From positions 124,001 to 188,000 of the forward strand of contig CAJONC010000001.1 in assembly GCA_905235675.1 (NCBI GenBank): DNA of 64,000 bases, read 5' to 3'. Within the stretch, counting starts at the first letter, position 1, and each line of letters starts with the position of its first letter. Shown one piece after another: positions 31,601 to 40,742 of the stretch. This DNA is from an uncultured Bacteroidales bacterium (GTDB lineage: Bacteria; Bacteroidota; Bacteroidia; Bacteroidales; UBA932). The translations under genes were made by a program, and so were the position numbers. The notes beneath the pieces are model-generated. The model was not told the DNA's origin and did not search any database. It was given only the letters and a program-made list of their open reading frames with translations.

Positions 31601-33052
31601 TTATTTCGAGGGTATGGCCTCGAGGACAGCCACCAAAAAATCCCAGGCCTTCTGGACCGAAGGAATGTAGCAGCGCTCGTCGGGGGAATGGGGGCTCTTG
31701 AGGGTAGGGCCGAAAGAAATCATGTCGAGTCCGGGATAGATGCCGCCGATTATGCCGCACTCCAGTCCGGCGTGGATAGCCATAACTTCCGGATCCTTGC
31801 CATAGAGTTTCCTGTAGGTTTTCTTCATAACTTCGAGTATGACGCTCTTGTCGTCCGGAGCCCATCCGGAGTATTTTCCAATGAAACGGGTGCGCAGGCC
31901 GGCAAGCTCCATTACTGAAGCAAGTTTCTGGGAGAGAGCCAGTTTGGCGCTGTCGACGAAGCTGCGCATCAGGGTGAAGATGCCTACCTTCCCTTCCGCA
32001 ATCCTTACTATTGCAAGATTGTTGGATGTCTCCACTGTCCCCGGCATGGTCTGCGACATGCGCTCCACTCCGTCGGGGCATGCAAGCAAGGCATTGACAT
32101 AGGCGACAGCCCTGTCTTCGGGAACATATCCCTTCATGCAGGGAGCATATTCGAAGATTATGGACATGTCGGGATCGGTCTGGGCGAACTCGTCGAGAAT
32201 CTGCCTGCCGACAGCCTTCACTATCCTCGCAGCCTTTGCGGCGTCTTTCACGTAAAGCTGCACTTCAGCGTCGCGCGGGATGGAGTTGCGCATGTTCCCT
32301 CCGGTAAAGCTCACCAGCTTGACATCGGCCTTGTGCAGAAGGTTGTAAACAAGCCTTGCGGCAACCTTGTTGGCATTGGCACGGCAAAGTATGATGTCCA
32401 TTCCGGAGTGACCTCCCTGGCAGCCCTTGACCTTGAGCGAATAGGACTCATAGCCGGCGGGACGCCTGACGGGAGTATATTTTCCGCTCACCTCGGCATC
32501 CAGCCCTCCGGCGCAGCCGACATAGAGCTCGCCCTCGGTTTCAGAGTCTATATTTATAAGTATATCTCCGGCAAGGTCTCCGTGATTCAGTTTGCTCGCC
32601 CCCGTCATTCCGGTCTCCTCGTCGTAAGTGACGAGCACCTCGATGGGGCCGTGCTTCAAAGTCTTGTCTTCCGCGACAGCCATGGCCATGGCTATGCCCA
32701 TGCCGTCGTCGGCGCCGAGGGTGGTACCTTTTGCCTTCACCCAATCGCCGTCTATCCAGGTTTCGATGGGATCCTTTTCGAAATCGTGCACCACGTCCGG
32801 ATTCTTCTGGGGGACCATGTCCATGTGTCCCTGAAGTATCACGGTCTTGCGGTCTTCATACCCGGGAGTGGCGGGAACTTTCATTATAACATTGCCCGTA
32901 GCGTCGGCATAAGTTTCCACGCCATGCTCCCTGCCCCATTCAAGCAGGAAAGCGCGCACTTTTTCCTCGTGCTTGGAAGGACGCGGCTGACGGGTAAGAA
33001 GGTAGAAATTGTTCCAGACAGCTGACGGTTTGAGTTCTTTGATGGTTGACAT
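31601..33052 (-). CDS. pepD: Xaa-His dipeptidase (aminoacyl-histidine dipeptidase, M20 family)
   Basis: 483-residue cytoplasmic dizinc peptidase. The metal-binding motifs are ILQGHMDMVPQK, GADDGMGIAMAM and TYDEETGMTGA, in the order expected for PepD; a lid/dimerisation domain fills the middle (about 200-380). The C-terminal metal site is in AIHAGLECGII. It hydrolyses dipeptides such as those ending in His, in cytosolic peptide turnover. It lies 11 bases after a DUF4831 gene, with which it may be co-transcribed. Confidence 0.94.
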   Translation of the reverse strand: MSTIKELKPSAVWNNFYLLTRQPRPSKHEEKVRAFLLEWGREHGVETYADATGNVIMKVPATPGYEDRKTVILQGHMDMVPQKNPDVVHDFEKDPIETWIDGDWVKAKGTTLGADDGMGIAMAMAVAEDKTLKHGPIEVLVTYDEETGMTGASKLNHGDLAGDILINIDSETEGELYVGCAGGLDAEVSGKYTPVRRPAGYESYSLKVKGCQGGHSGMDIILCRANANKVAARLVYNLLHKADVKLVSFTGGNMRNSIPRDAEVQLYVKDAAKAARIVKAVGRQILDEFAQTDPDMSIIFEYAPCMKGYVPEDRAVAYVNALLACPDGVERMSQTMPGTVETSNNLAIVRIAEGKVGIFTLMRSFVDSAKLALSQKLASVMELAGLRTRFIGKYSGWAPDDKSVILEVMKKTYRKLYGKDPEVMAIHAGLECGIIGGIYPGLDMISFGPTLKSPHSPDERCYIPSVQKAWDFLVAVLEAIPSK

Positions 33053-33063
33053 AATTATTTGTG

Positions 33064-34068
33064 TTATTTGGTTTTATAAACTGGGAATCCGGCCACGACG
33101 CCGAGCTGGTAAACGGGCACCCTGGTCTGCAGGAGGGTGCTTACACCATCGCTGAGACGCACGCTGCATACTGCAGGGATACGGTATTGTATCATCTGTA
33201 CCGGAGAATTCTTCCCCTTGGTTTCGGGCTCGGGCATGGCGGCTATCTCCTCCACTCCGAGTTCAACTATGTAGGGTTTTCCGGACACATTGTCGGCAGG
33301 CACCAGGCCTTCCTCGTCGGAGAGGCGGAAGGCTATGTACATCTGGGACTCCTTCTTCACGGGAATAAGTTCGAAGGATGCTTTCTGGGTGTCGTATTCG
33401 CTGTATCCGGTGAACAGGGTGATATAGTCCTTCTCGAGTTTGTCGAGGGCTTCGAGCGTCGTCTTCATCGCCTCGCCGCTGTAGGTGGCGTCGGTATCCC
33501 CGACAAGAATCTTGTACCTGTTTTCGCGAATCTCGAAAATTTTGTCGGCAACCTCCTTGGCCTTGGCCTCGTCGCTCTTTTCCACTATCACGCTCTGCTG
33601 GACCGTGCGGTTGCCCGATTCATAGAGGGTGCTGGTCCGTTCGGCGAGGTTGGCGGGAATGCCCTTGGAGGAGAAGTTGTCGGATTTGCCTACCGGATAG
33701 TGCCAGCCCTTTTCGGCGGTGTAGGATCCTGAAGGTCCGGAGATGAGTCCCTGGCTGGTAAGCTGGAGGTAGATGCTCTGTATCTGGGGGGAAGAAAGGA
33801 AACTGTAGCGTACGCTCTGGTCGGCCTCGACTTCAGGGGTGAGATGCACCGAAGTGATGCTGTAGCTCACGCGGTTCTGAGTTTCAGCCTTGATTCCCAG
33901 ATACTTGAGGGCGTACTGGGCGTAGGGCCCCGCGAAGAAACTTTCCTTCCGCGCTTCGACATCGAAGACCAGCACTGTCTGCGGCAGCGCATAACTTACG
34001 CTGCTGCTCTGGGCCTTCAGCCCCAGGGAGGAGCACAGGCAGGCGATTATTACAAATATCTTTTTCAT
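33064..34068 (-). CDS. DUF4831 family exported protein
   Basis: 334 residues with a signal peptide ending at GLKAQ. I chose the ATG at 34068 because its ATGA overlaps the stop of the upstream acyltransferase; an ATG two codons earlier (34074) is also possible. Conserved Bacteroidota DUF4831 features are visible: SYALPQTVLVFDVEARKESFFAGPYAQYA near the N-terminus (about 26-55) and repeated beta-strand sequence to the end. Its role is unknown. A transcriptional link to the LpxL-type acyltransferase hints at an envelope function. Confidence 0.8.
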   Translation of the reverse strand: MKKIFVIIACLCSSLGLKAQSSSVSYALPQTVLVFDVEARKESFFAGPYAQYALKYLGIKAETQNRVSYSITSVHLTPEVEADQSVRYSFLSSPQIQSIYLQLTSQGLISGPSGSYTAEKGWHYPVGKSDNFSSKGIPANLAERTSTLYESGNRTVQQSVIVEKSDEAKAKEVADKIFEIRENRYKILVGDTDATYSGEAMKTTLEALDKLEKDYITLFTGYSEYDTQKASFELIPVKKESQMYIAFRLSDEEGLVPADNVSGKPYIVELGVEEIAAMPEPETKGKNSPVQMIQYRIPAVCSVRLSDGVSTLLQTRVPVYQLGVVAGFPVYKTK

Positions 34069-34997
34069 TTCCATCTTTTATGAGTCCATAAATAATTCCA
34101 TGGCTGGGCATTCAAATCCTTTTCGAGCTCCGCATAGAACATGTCCATCAGATGCTCGGGAGTTTCGCCGGAACCGCCGCTGCACAGGGGGACGAATTCC
34201 ACGGTGTACCTGCCGCCTTCCAGCGAACGCCAGCGCACGTAACATACATTCATCCCCAATTTGTGTGCCAGAGACACGGCGCCCGTCATGGCCAGGGTGT
34301 CCTGGTGCATGAATTCGCCCACATTGTAAGTGGCGGAGCCTTCGTAGGGATACTGGTCCGTATTGAACAGATAAAGGAATTTCCTGCGCCGGTTCCCCAC
34401 GATGAAGCGGAGCACGTCGGCGCTCTCCTTGTAGCCGTCGAAATCCCTGTCGCTGACCGGAGCACAGCGGTTGTCGCGCATCACCCTGTCCCAGAGCTTG
34501 CTGTGCAGCCGCTTGTAAACCACCGCGAATTCGCTGTGGCTCCATTTGAAGGGCTCGTCGGGATTGTGGTTGTAGCATTGCAGGCCGCCTATGAGTTCCC
34601 AGTTGCCGCAATGGCTCATCAGCAGCATGGTGCTGCAGTCAGTATCGTACAAAGCATTGATGACTTCAGGATTGACAATCTCGACTATGTGGGAATCGTA
34701 GAGCTTCCTGCGGCCCTTCTCGCCCTTGCAGCCTCCGAACCAGACCGCTTCGGCGAAAATCTCGCCGAGGTGGCGGTAGGTTTTCCTGCACAGTTCTTCG
34801 AGTTCCCCGTATTTCATTTCGGGATAGCTCCTCGCCAGGTTTATCATCACGACGCTCCGCCTGTAATGCATTACGTCACACATTATCCAGGCTGCGAACT
34901 TGCCGCAGGCAAGATGGAAGCGTAGCGGAAGCCGCGCCAGCAGGCCCATTATGCCCTCGACGAGTACAGTACCCAAATTGCGTCTTTCTCTTTCCAT
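34065..34997 (-). CDS. LpxL/HtrB-family lipid A acyltransferase
   Basis: 310-residue inner-membrane acyltransferase. The catalytic motif is SHCGNWELIGG (H-x4-E), preceded by the amphipathic N-terminal segment RFHLACGKFAAWIM. The late motif LFNTDQYPYEG replaces the usual DQ-x-P block. It adds secondary acyl chains to lipid A in relatives. The start at 34997 lies six bases after a TATATTTG box, again implying a very short leader. It is divergent from the POT transporter. Confidence 0.88.
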   Translation of the reverse strand: MERERRNLGTVLVEGIMGLLARLPLRFHLACGKFAAWIMCDVMHYRRSVVMINLARSYPEMKYGELEELCRKTYRHLGEIFAEAVWFGGCKGEKGRRKLYDSHIVEIVNPEVINALYDTDCSTMLLMSHCGNWELIGGLQCYNHNPDEPFKWSHSEFAVVYKRLHSKLWDRVMRDNRCAPVSDRDFDGYKESADVLRFIVGNRRRKFLYLFNTDQYPYEGSATYNVGEFMHQDTLAMTGAVSLAHKLGMNVCYVRWRSLEGGRYTVEFVPLCSGGSGETPEHLMDMFYAELEKDLNAQPWNYLWTHKRWK

Positions 34998-35003
34998 ATT
35001 TCA

Positions 35004-35032
35004 CAAATATAACCATAATTTTATTATATTTG
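35004..35032. promoter_or_regulatory. Divergent promoter pair (acyltransferase / POT transporter)
   Basis: TATATTTG occurs on both strands: minus at 35004-35011, six bases before the acyltransferase ATG, and plus at 35025-35032, 32 bases before the transporter ATG. The two boxes face away from each other within 29 bases of AT-rich sequence and form an imperfect palindrome. Confidence 0.55.
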
Positions 35033-35064
35033 TAAGGAGAAAAGAAAACTAATTTCAACCCAAT

Positions 35065-36609
35065 ATGTTCAAAGGACACCCCAAGGGGCTGCTTGCAGCC
35101 GCATTGAGCAACATGGGCGAGCGTTTCGGTTATTACATAATGAACGCCGTACTGCTGCTCTTCCTCTGCTCCAAGTTCGGTCTGAGCGACGGTACCGCCG
35201 GAGTAATTTATTCAGTGTTTTATTGTGGAATCTATGTTCTGTCGCTGGTGGGAGGCATTATCGCAGACCGCACCCAGGATTACAAGGGCACCATCCAGAA
35301 AGGCCTTCTCATCATGGCCTGCGGATACATCCTGCTCTCGATTCCCATCACCGCCACTACGGGCAACACCTCCTGGCTGCTGCCTTTCACCTGCCTGGCC
35401 CTGCTGCTGATTGCATTCGGCAACGGCCTGTTCAAGGGCAACCTGCAGGCAATAGTCGGGCAGATGTATGACAACCTTGAAGCTGAAGAGGCAAAGAAAG
35501 GAGAGGAAGCCCTCAGCATCGCGAAGAGCAAACGCGATTCCGGATTCCAGATTTTCTACGTATTCATCAATATCGGAGGCCTTGTCGCCCCCTTCGTGGC
35601 TCCGCTGCTTCGCGAATGGTGGCTGAAGGCCAACGGCTTCCTGTATAATTCCAACCTGCCGGAACTCTGCCACAGGGCCATTGCAGGCAACCTCGGCGAC
35701 CAGGCCGCGAAATATGAAAGCCTTGCGAACTCCGTCACCCTCGGCGGAGGCAGTTTCGACCCCGCAGCCTACCTCGAGGTATTCAACCAGGGAGTCCACT
35801 TCTCCTTCATCGCATCGGTTGCAGCCATGCTGCTCTCCCTCGCCATCTTCCTCTACAACAAGAAGTCCTTCCCCACTCCCGCAAAGAAAAGCGCCGTCGA
35901 AAGCGTGGGTTACACTCCCGAAGAGAAGGCTGCCATGGCAAAGGAAATCAAACAGCGCATGTATGCCCTCTTTGCAGTGCTCGGAATCGCCATCTTCTTC
36001 TGGTTCTCCTTCCATCAGAACGGACAGTCCCTGTCGGTATTCGCTCGCGACTTCGTAAAGACCGACAAGATAGCCCCCGAAATCTGGCAGGCCGTCAATC
36101 CTTTCTTCGTGATTGTGCTGACGCCCGTCATCATGTGGCTGTTCTCCTCGCTTGCGAGGAAGGGCAGGAGCGTCTCCACTCCCCGCAAAATTGCAATAGG
36201 CATGGGTATAGCCGGCATGGCGTATCTGTTCCTGATGCTGTTCTCCATATCGAGGGGATATCCTTCTGGAACCGACTTCCGCGCCCTCGACGAAACCGTA
36301 GCCGAAAGCATGAAGGCCGACTGGTGGGTGCTGATAGTCACCTACTTCTTCCTCACGGTAGCCGAACTGTTCATCTCCCCTCTCGGACTTTCCTTCGTAT
36401 CGAAGGTTGCCCCCAAGAACATGCTCGGTCTCTGCCAGGGCCTCTGGCTGGGCGCCACCGCAGTAGGAAACCTGCTTATCTGGATTGGCCCCGTGATGTA
36501 CAATGCATGGCCTATATGGAAGTGCTGGAGCGTGTTCCTGGTCGTCTGCCTCATTTCCATGAGCGTGATGCTGGGAATGGTGAAATGGCTTGAAAGGGTT
36601 ACAGCCTGA
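35065..36609 (+). CDS. POT/PTR2-family proton-coupled oligopeptide transporter
   Basis: 514-residue MFS protein with about 14 hydrophobic helices. The family signature ExxERFxYY appears at residues about 18-26 as NMGERFGYY, so the first Glu is replaced by Asn. In studied POT proteins that first Glu takes part in proton coupling. The motif in the later half (FWFSFHQNGQSLSVFARDF) also matches the family. It imports di- and tripeptides. It opens a plus-strand run of overlapping genes; its TGA shares a base with the next ATG. Confidence 0.9.
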   Translation: MFKGHPKGLLAAALSNMGERFGYYIMNAVLLLFLCSKFGLSDGTAGVIYSVFYCGIYVLSLVGGIIADRTQDYKGTIQKGLLIMACGYILLSIPITATTGNTSWLLPFTCLALLLIAFGNGLFKGNLQAIVGQMYDNLEAEEAKKGEEALSIAKSKRDSGFQIFYVFINIGGLVAPFVAPLLREWWLKANGFLYNSNLPELCHRAIAGNLGDQAAKYESLANSVTLGGGSFDPAAYLEVFNQGVHFSFIASVAAMLLSLAIFLYNKKSFPTPAKKSAVESVGYTPEEKAAMAKEIKQRMYALFAVLGIAIFFWFSFHQNGQSLSVFARDFVKTDKIAPEIWQAVNPFFVIVLTPVIMWLFSSLARKGRSVSTPRKIAIGMGIAGMAYLFLMLFSISRGYPSGTDFRALDETVAESMKADWWVLIVTYFFLTVAELFISPLGLSFVSKVAPKNMLGLCQGLWLGATAVGNLLIWIGPVMYNAWPIWKCWSVFLVVCLISMSVMLGMVKWLERVTA

Positions 36610-37364
36610 TGACCGAAGAGATAAAAGAAAAACTCATCGCCTGGGCGGAACGCTACAACAATCCCCGCTATTTTGAAGAGGATCCCATAGCGTTCCCGAG
36701 GCGTTTTTACGACATGATGACCTCCATTCAGCCCACCCTCGGCTTCGGGGGCGGCGAATGGAGGCCTTCGCTGCAGGATATCGAGATCGCCGCAGTGTTT
36801 TCCGCGCATTTCGCATGGGGGCGCAGGGCTACGATTGTCCGCGATTGCAGCCGCCTTTTCGACGAGATGCTGTGGAGGCCGCTGGACTATGTGATGGCCG
36901 GCGACTGGAGAAATGACAGCTCATCCATACACAGGACGGTAAAATGGAGCGAGGTGGCGGCCATCTGCGCCCGTCTCAAGGCCTTCTACGGGAGTAACGG
37001 GGACGGCACAGACGCCCTCCCCTCCCTTGAGGAACTTTCCGCAGACGAAATACGTGTGAAGATTTACGGGCAGAAGGAAGATCCCAAGGCCGCAAACAAG
37101 AAGATATGGATGATGCGCCGCTGGTTCGTCCGCGACGACGGCAGGGTGGACCTCGGCCTCTGGAAAAACTCCGACAAGCGCGATCTCATAATCCCCCTCG
37201 ACGTACACGTCTACCGCCAGGCATCCGAACTCGGGCTGGTAAAGCGCAGATCCAAAGACATTTCCACCGCCCGCGAAATTACCGACGCCTTCCGTGAAAT
37301 CTTTCCCGACGACCCCGTGAAAGGGGATTTCGCCCTGTTCGGGTACGGAGTGAACAATGCCTAG
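36609..37364 (+). CDS. TIGR02757 (DUF2400) family protein
   Basis: 251 residues, all-helical. Family features are DPIAFPRRFYDMMTSIQ, IEIAAVFSAHFAWGRRATIV, NKKIWMMRRWFVRDDGRVDLGLW and LDVHVYRQASELGL. It is a widespread Bacteroidota cytoplasmic family of unknown function, distantly suggestive of a DNA-glycosylase-type helical fold; I do not assign an activity. It overlaps the transporter by one base and the zeta-like kinase by eight bases. Confidence 0.85.
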   Translation: MTEEIKEKLIAWAERYNNPRYFEEDPIAFPRRFYDMMTSIQPTLGFGGGEWRPSLQDIEIAAVFSAHFAWGRRATIVRDCSRLFDEMLWRPLDYVMAGDWRNDSSSIHRTVKWSEVAAICARLKAFYGSNGDGTDALPSLEELSADEIRVKIYGQKEDPKAANKKIWMMRRWFVRDDGRVDLGLWKNSDKRDLIIPLDVHVYRQASELGLVKRRSKDISTAREITDAFREIFPDDPVKGDFALFGYGVNNA

Positions 37365-37947
37365 GCTCTTCATCATATCCGGCTGCAACGGTTCCGGCAA
37401 AACCACGGCATCCTACACCCTGCTGCCCGAATTGCTGGAATGCAGCCAGTTCGTGAATTCCGACGAATTCGCCAAGAGCCTTTCCCCGTTCAATCCGTCC
37501 GAAGCGTCGGTGACCGCCAGCCGGCACATGCTGCAGAAGATATATTACCTGCTGGAGAGGAACCTGGATTTCAGCGTGGAAACCACCCTTGCCACCCGTT
37601 CCCTCGTCGGGATAATCAACGACGCCCGGTCGAGGGGCTACAGGATAACCCTTCTTTATCTCTGGCTGTCCTCTCCCGAACTTGCGATTTCCCGTGTCAA
37701 GGCAAGAGTGCAGGCAGGGGGCCACAATATCCCCGAGGATGTGGTACGCAGGCGGTATTACATGGGCCTGCGCTACTTCTTCGAGACCTATATCCCCATC
37801 TGCGACAGATGGATACTCGCAGACAATTCCACATCTTCCTTTTCGGTGATAGCCGAAGGCACCAAAGGCACGGTAGACATCAAGAACGAAGAAAAATACA
37901 ACACAATCTGTACTATAGCATATCCTTCCGATGAAAGTGGCGAATGA
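37357..37947 (+). CDS. Zeta-toxin-like P-loop kinase without antitoxin
   Basis: 196 residues with the Walker A loop SGCNGSGKTT (residues 8-17), the acceptor-type motif FVNSDEFAKSLSPFN and the zeta-family block AGGHNIPEDVVRRRYYMGL. Relatives phosphorylate UDP-GlcNAc (zeta/PezT) or act as housekeeping nucleotide-type kinases. No epsilon/PezA-type antitoxin is adjacent. It overlaps TIGR02757 by eight bases and tldD by 17 bases, so it is embedded in a housekeeping operon. That argues against a mobile toxin-antitoxin unit. Confidence 0.78.
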   Translation: MPRLFIISGCNGSGKTTASYTLLPELLECSQFVNSDEFAKSLSPFNPSEASVTASRHMLQKIYYLLERNLDFSVETTLATRSLVGIINDARSRGYRITLLYLWLSSPELAISRVKARVQAGGHNIPEDVVRRRYYMGLRYFFETYIPICDRWILADNSTSSFSVIAEGTKGTVDIKNEEKYNTICTIAYPSDESGE

Positions 37948-39373
37948 ATTTTTCGACAGGTTCTCCGTCAGCCTTCCGCAACTGGAAAATCTGGTTGCAG
38001 AAGGGCTTAAAGGCGGCGGAGACTGGTGCGACCTGTTTTTTGAAGATACTTTTTACTCCGAGCTGGTGCTGCGCGACGCGGAAGTCAACTCCGGAGGATC
38101 CCACATAGATTTCGGTTGCGGAGTGCGCGTGCTCAAAGGCGAAAAGACTGGATACGCCTACGCCGAAAGCACGGAGCCTTCCGCCCTCCTGGCCGCCGCA
38201 AGGGCCGCGTCCGCAATAGGATCCGCCCCCGCGGCGAGACTCGCTGCATCCTCTTCAAAGCCCGTTTCCGGCACTGCCACACGTCCCGTCCCGGGGTCAT
38301 ACTACCCTGCGAAAGAAGACTGGAGGACCGCGGAAAGTTCCCGCTTCATCCCCGCACTGCGCAAGCTCGACGCCCTTATCAGGGGCAGGGACGGCAGCGT
38401 TCACAAAGTGATTGCCATGCTGAGTTACAGCGTGACCGACGTGCTTATGTACAATTCTCTCGGGGAACTCAGCGCGGACACGCGTCCCCTGGGCAGCATC
38501 AGCGTCACCACCATTTTCATACGTAACGGCAGCACCGAAATGAGCACAGCATCGAGGAGTTTCCGCTGCGGGCCCGAAATGATTTCCGACGCCCTTCTCG
38601 AAGAGATTGCGGACTCGGCCGTAAAAGGAATGGACGAGCGCTTCGACGCGAGGAGGCCCAAGGGGGGAAAGATGAACGTGGTGATGGCGGCGGGGGCCTC
38701 CGGCATACTGCTGCACGAAGCCATGGGCCACGCATTCGAAGCCGATTTCATACGCAAGGGCCAGAGCATATTTACCGGAAAACTCGGGGAAAGGGTTGCG
38801 CGGAAAGGCATAAACATAGTGGATGACGCCACCATACCCGGTAACAGGGGATCGCTGAATGTGGACGACGAAGGCGTCCCCGGGCAGAAGACCTGCATGG
38901 TCCGCGACGGCATACTTGAAAGCTACCTGCACGACCGTATCAGCGCCGGATGCTTCGGTCTCCCCTCCACCGGCAACGGCAGGCGCGAATCTTTCCGCTA
39001 CAATCCCATCCCCCGCATGCGCTGCACCTATATGGAGAACGGCACCGACGGCACTGTGCAGGACATTATCGCCGATGTGCGCAAGGGGATATTCGTGGAA
39101 GAATTCAGCAACGGCGAGGTCAAGATAGGCGAAGGCGACTTCACCTTCTATGTCAAGAGCGGCAGGCTGATAGAGAACGGGCGGCTGACCATGCCGGTAA
39201 AAGACATCAATATAGTCGGAAACGGTCCCAGGGCGCTGTCGGACATAGTGGCCGTGGCGTCCGACCTGAAGATAGACAACGGTACCTGGACCTGCGGAAA
39301 GGAGCAGAGCGCACCCGTGGGCTGCGGAATACCCAGCGTACTCGTAAAAGGACTTACTGTAGGAGGAGAATGA
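37931..39373 (+). CDS. tldD: TldD metalloprotease subunit
   Basis: 480 residues. The zinc motif HEAMGHAFEAD (His262, Glu263, His267) and the following GQSIFTGKLGERVA identify TldD. With TldE/PmbA it forms a heterodimeric protease that unfolds and cleaves small peptides; in E. coli it matures microcin B17 and degrades CcdA. Its start overlaps the zeta-like gene by 17 bases. The partner tldE follows one base after its stop. Confidence 0.95.
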   Translation: MKVANEFFDRFSVSLPQLENLVAEGLKGGGDWCDLFFEDTFYSELVLRDAEVNSGGSHIDFGCGVRVLKGEKTGYAYAESTEPSALLAAARAASAIGSAPAARLAASSSKPVSGTATRPVPGSYYPAKEDWRTAESSRFIPALRKLDALIRGRDGSVHKVIAMLSYSVTDVLMYNSLGELSADTRPLGSISVTTIFIRNGSTEMSTASRSFRCGPEMISDALLEEIADSAVKGMDERFDARRPKGGKMNVVMAAGASGILLHEAMGHAFEADFIRKGQSIFTGKLGERVARKGINIVDDATIPGNRGSLNVDDEGVPGQKTCMVRDGILESYLHDRISAGCFGLPSTGNGRRESFRYNPIPRMRCTYMENGTDGTVQDIIADVRKGIFVEEFSNGEVKIGEGDFTFYVKSGRLIENGRLTMPVKDINIVGNGPRALSDIVAVASDLKIDNGTWTCGKEQSAPVGCGIPSVLVKGLTVGGE

Positions 39374-39374
39374 C

Positions 39375-40727
39375 ATGCTGAGCAAAGACGAAAAGAATAT
39401 CGCACGGGAATGTATCGCAATGGCCCTGGAAGCCGGAGCCGGGAAGGCGCGCGTGAGCATGAGCCGCAATGAAATGAGCATTGTCGCCACCCTCGACGGC
39501 GAAGTAGACAAAGTTACCAGCTGCCTCGACCGCAGCATCAGCCTCAACATTTTTGCGGACGGGCGCTACGGCTCTTTCTCCACAAACAAACTTGACAGGG
39601 CTTCCCTGCAGTCATTCATCTCCGGGGCAGTGGAGACCACCCGCATGCTCGCGGCGGATGAATTCCGCGATCTCCCCGACCCTGCAAGATACGCGAAAGA
39701 TGCGCTCACGGGCGACGAACTCGGCATTGCCGACCCTTCCTACAGCGGCGTCACCCCCGGATTCCGCAGCCGCATGGCCGTGGAAAACGCCCTCCATACC
39801 GACCGCGGTGAAGGCTGGAAACTGGTTTCGCAGGAGGGGGAATATTCCGATTCGGATTACAGCAATTTCGTCCTGGATTCACAGGGCCTCGAAGCGCTCC
39901 ACCACGAAACCTCATTCGAGTTCTTCACCGAACTCACCATAGAAGACAGTTCCGGCCACAAATTCAGCGGCGGATGGTGGGAAGCGTCTCCCCTGCTTAA
40001 GGATTTCCATCCCGAAAAGGTGGCGGAGGCAGCACTCCGGGAAGCCGTGATGCAGATTGGGCCCGGGGCATGCCGCAGCGGCAAATACAAACTGGTGATT
40101 GACAGCGAAGTGTCGTCCAAGGTAGTCAGCCCCATACTTAATGCGCTCAACGCCTTCAGCATACAGCAGGGCAACTCCTTCCTTGTCGACAGCGCCGGAA
40201 AGCGCATCTTCCCCTCAGGCCTCACCATCCTGGACATCCCCCGCACCCCCGGCGAAGCCTGCGGCAAACTTTTTGATTCAGAAGGTGTTGCAACAAGCAA
40301 TCATGCAATAATAGAAAATGGCGTGGTGAAGGAGTATTTCGTAAACACCTATATGGCGAACAAACTCGGCACAGCCCCGACCGCAGAAGACGCGGTGCGG
40401 CCCTCGGTGCTGCCTTACCTGCCGTCCGGCACGGCTCCCGAAGGCCCTTTCGGCAGGGAGGAAATAATGAAGCTGTGCGGCGACGGCATCCTGGTGACGG
40501 ATTTCTGCGGAGGCAACTGCAACCAGGCCACCGGAGCATTCTCCTACGCCATCCAGGGCTACCGCTTCAAGGACGGGAGGATTTGCCGTCCGGTACGCGA
40601 AATGCTTATTACGGGAGATATTGTATCTTTGTGGAGCGGACTGATTGCCGCGGGGAACGACGCGAGACGCTGCCGTGCCAAGCTCACCCCTACCCTGGCA
40701 TTCGACAATGTGGATTTCAGCGGATAA
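39375..40727 (+). CDS. pmbA: TldE/PmbA metalloprotease subunit
   Basis: 450 residues of the PmbA/TldE type. It lacks the HExxxH motif and shows the family blocks SVTSCLDR-like sequence near the N-terminus, GFRSRMAVENALHTDRGEGW in the middle and the C-terminal GNCNQATGAFSYAIQGYRF. It is the non-catalytic partner of TldD that forms the closed cavity. Start MLSKDEKNIARE follows tldD directly. Confidence 0.93.
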   Translation: MLSKDEKNIARECIAMALEAGAGKARVSMSRNEMSIVATLDGEVDKVTSCLDRSISLNIFADGRYGSFSTNKLDRASLQSFISGAVETTRMLAADEFRDLPDPARYAKDALTGDELGIADPSYSGVTPGFRSRMAVENALHTDRGEGWKLVSQEGEYSDSDYSNFVLDSQGLEALHHETSFEFFTELTIEDSSGHKFSGGWWEASPLLKDFHPEKVAEAALREAVMQIGPGACRSGKYKLVIDSEVSSKVVSPILNALNAFSIQQGNSFLVDSAGKRIFPSGLTILDIPRTPGEACGKLFDSEGVATSNHAIIENGVVKEYFVNTYMANKLGTAPTAEDAVRPSVLPYLPSGTAPEGPFGREEIMKLCGDGILVTDFCGGNCNQATGAFSYAIQGYRFKDGRICRPVREMLITGDIVSLWSGLIAAGNDARRCRAKLTPTLAFDNVDFSG

Positions 40728-40742
40728 TTTAACTTGACAATT

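Noticed and set aside
37357..37947. A classical toxin-antitoxin module
   Set aside because: No antitoxin frame is adjacent and both neighbours are housekeeping genes with overlapping frames.
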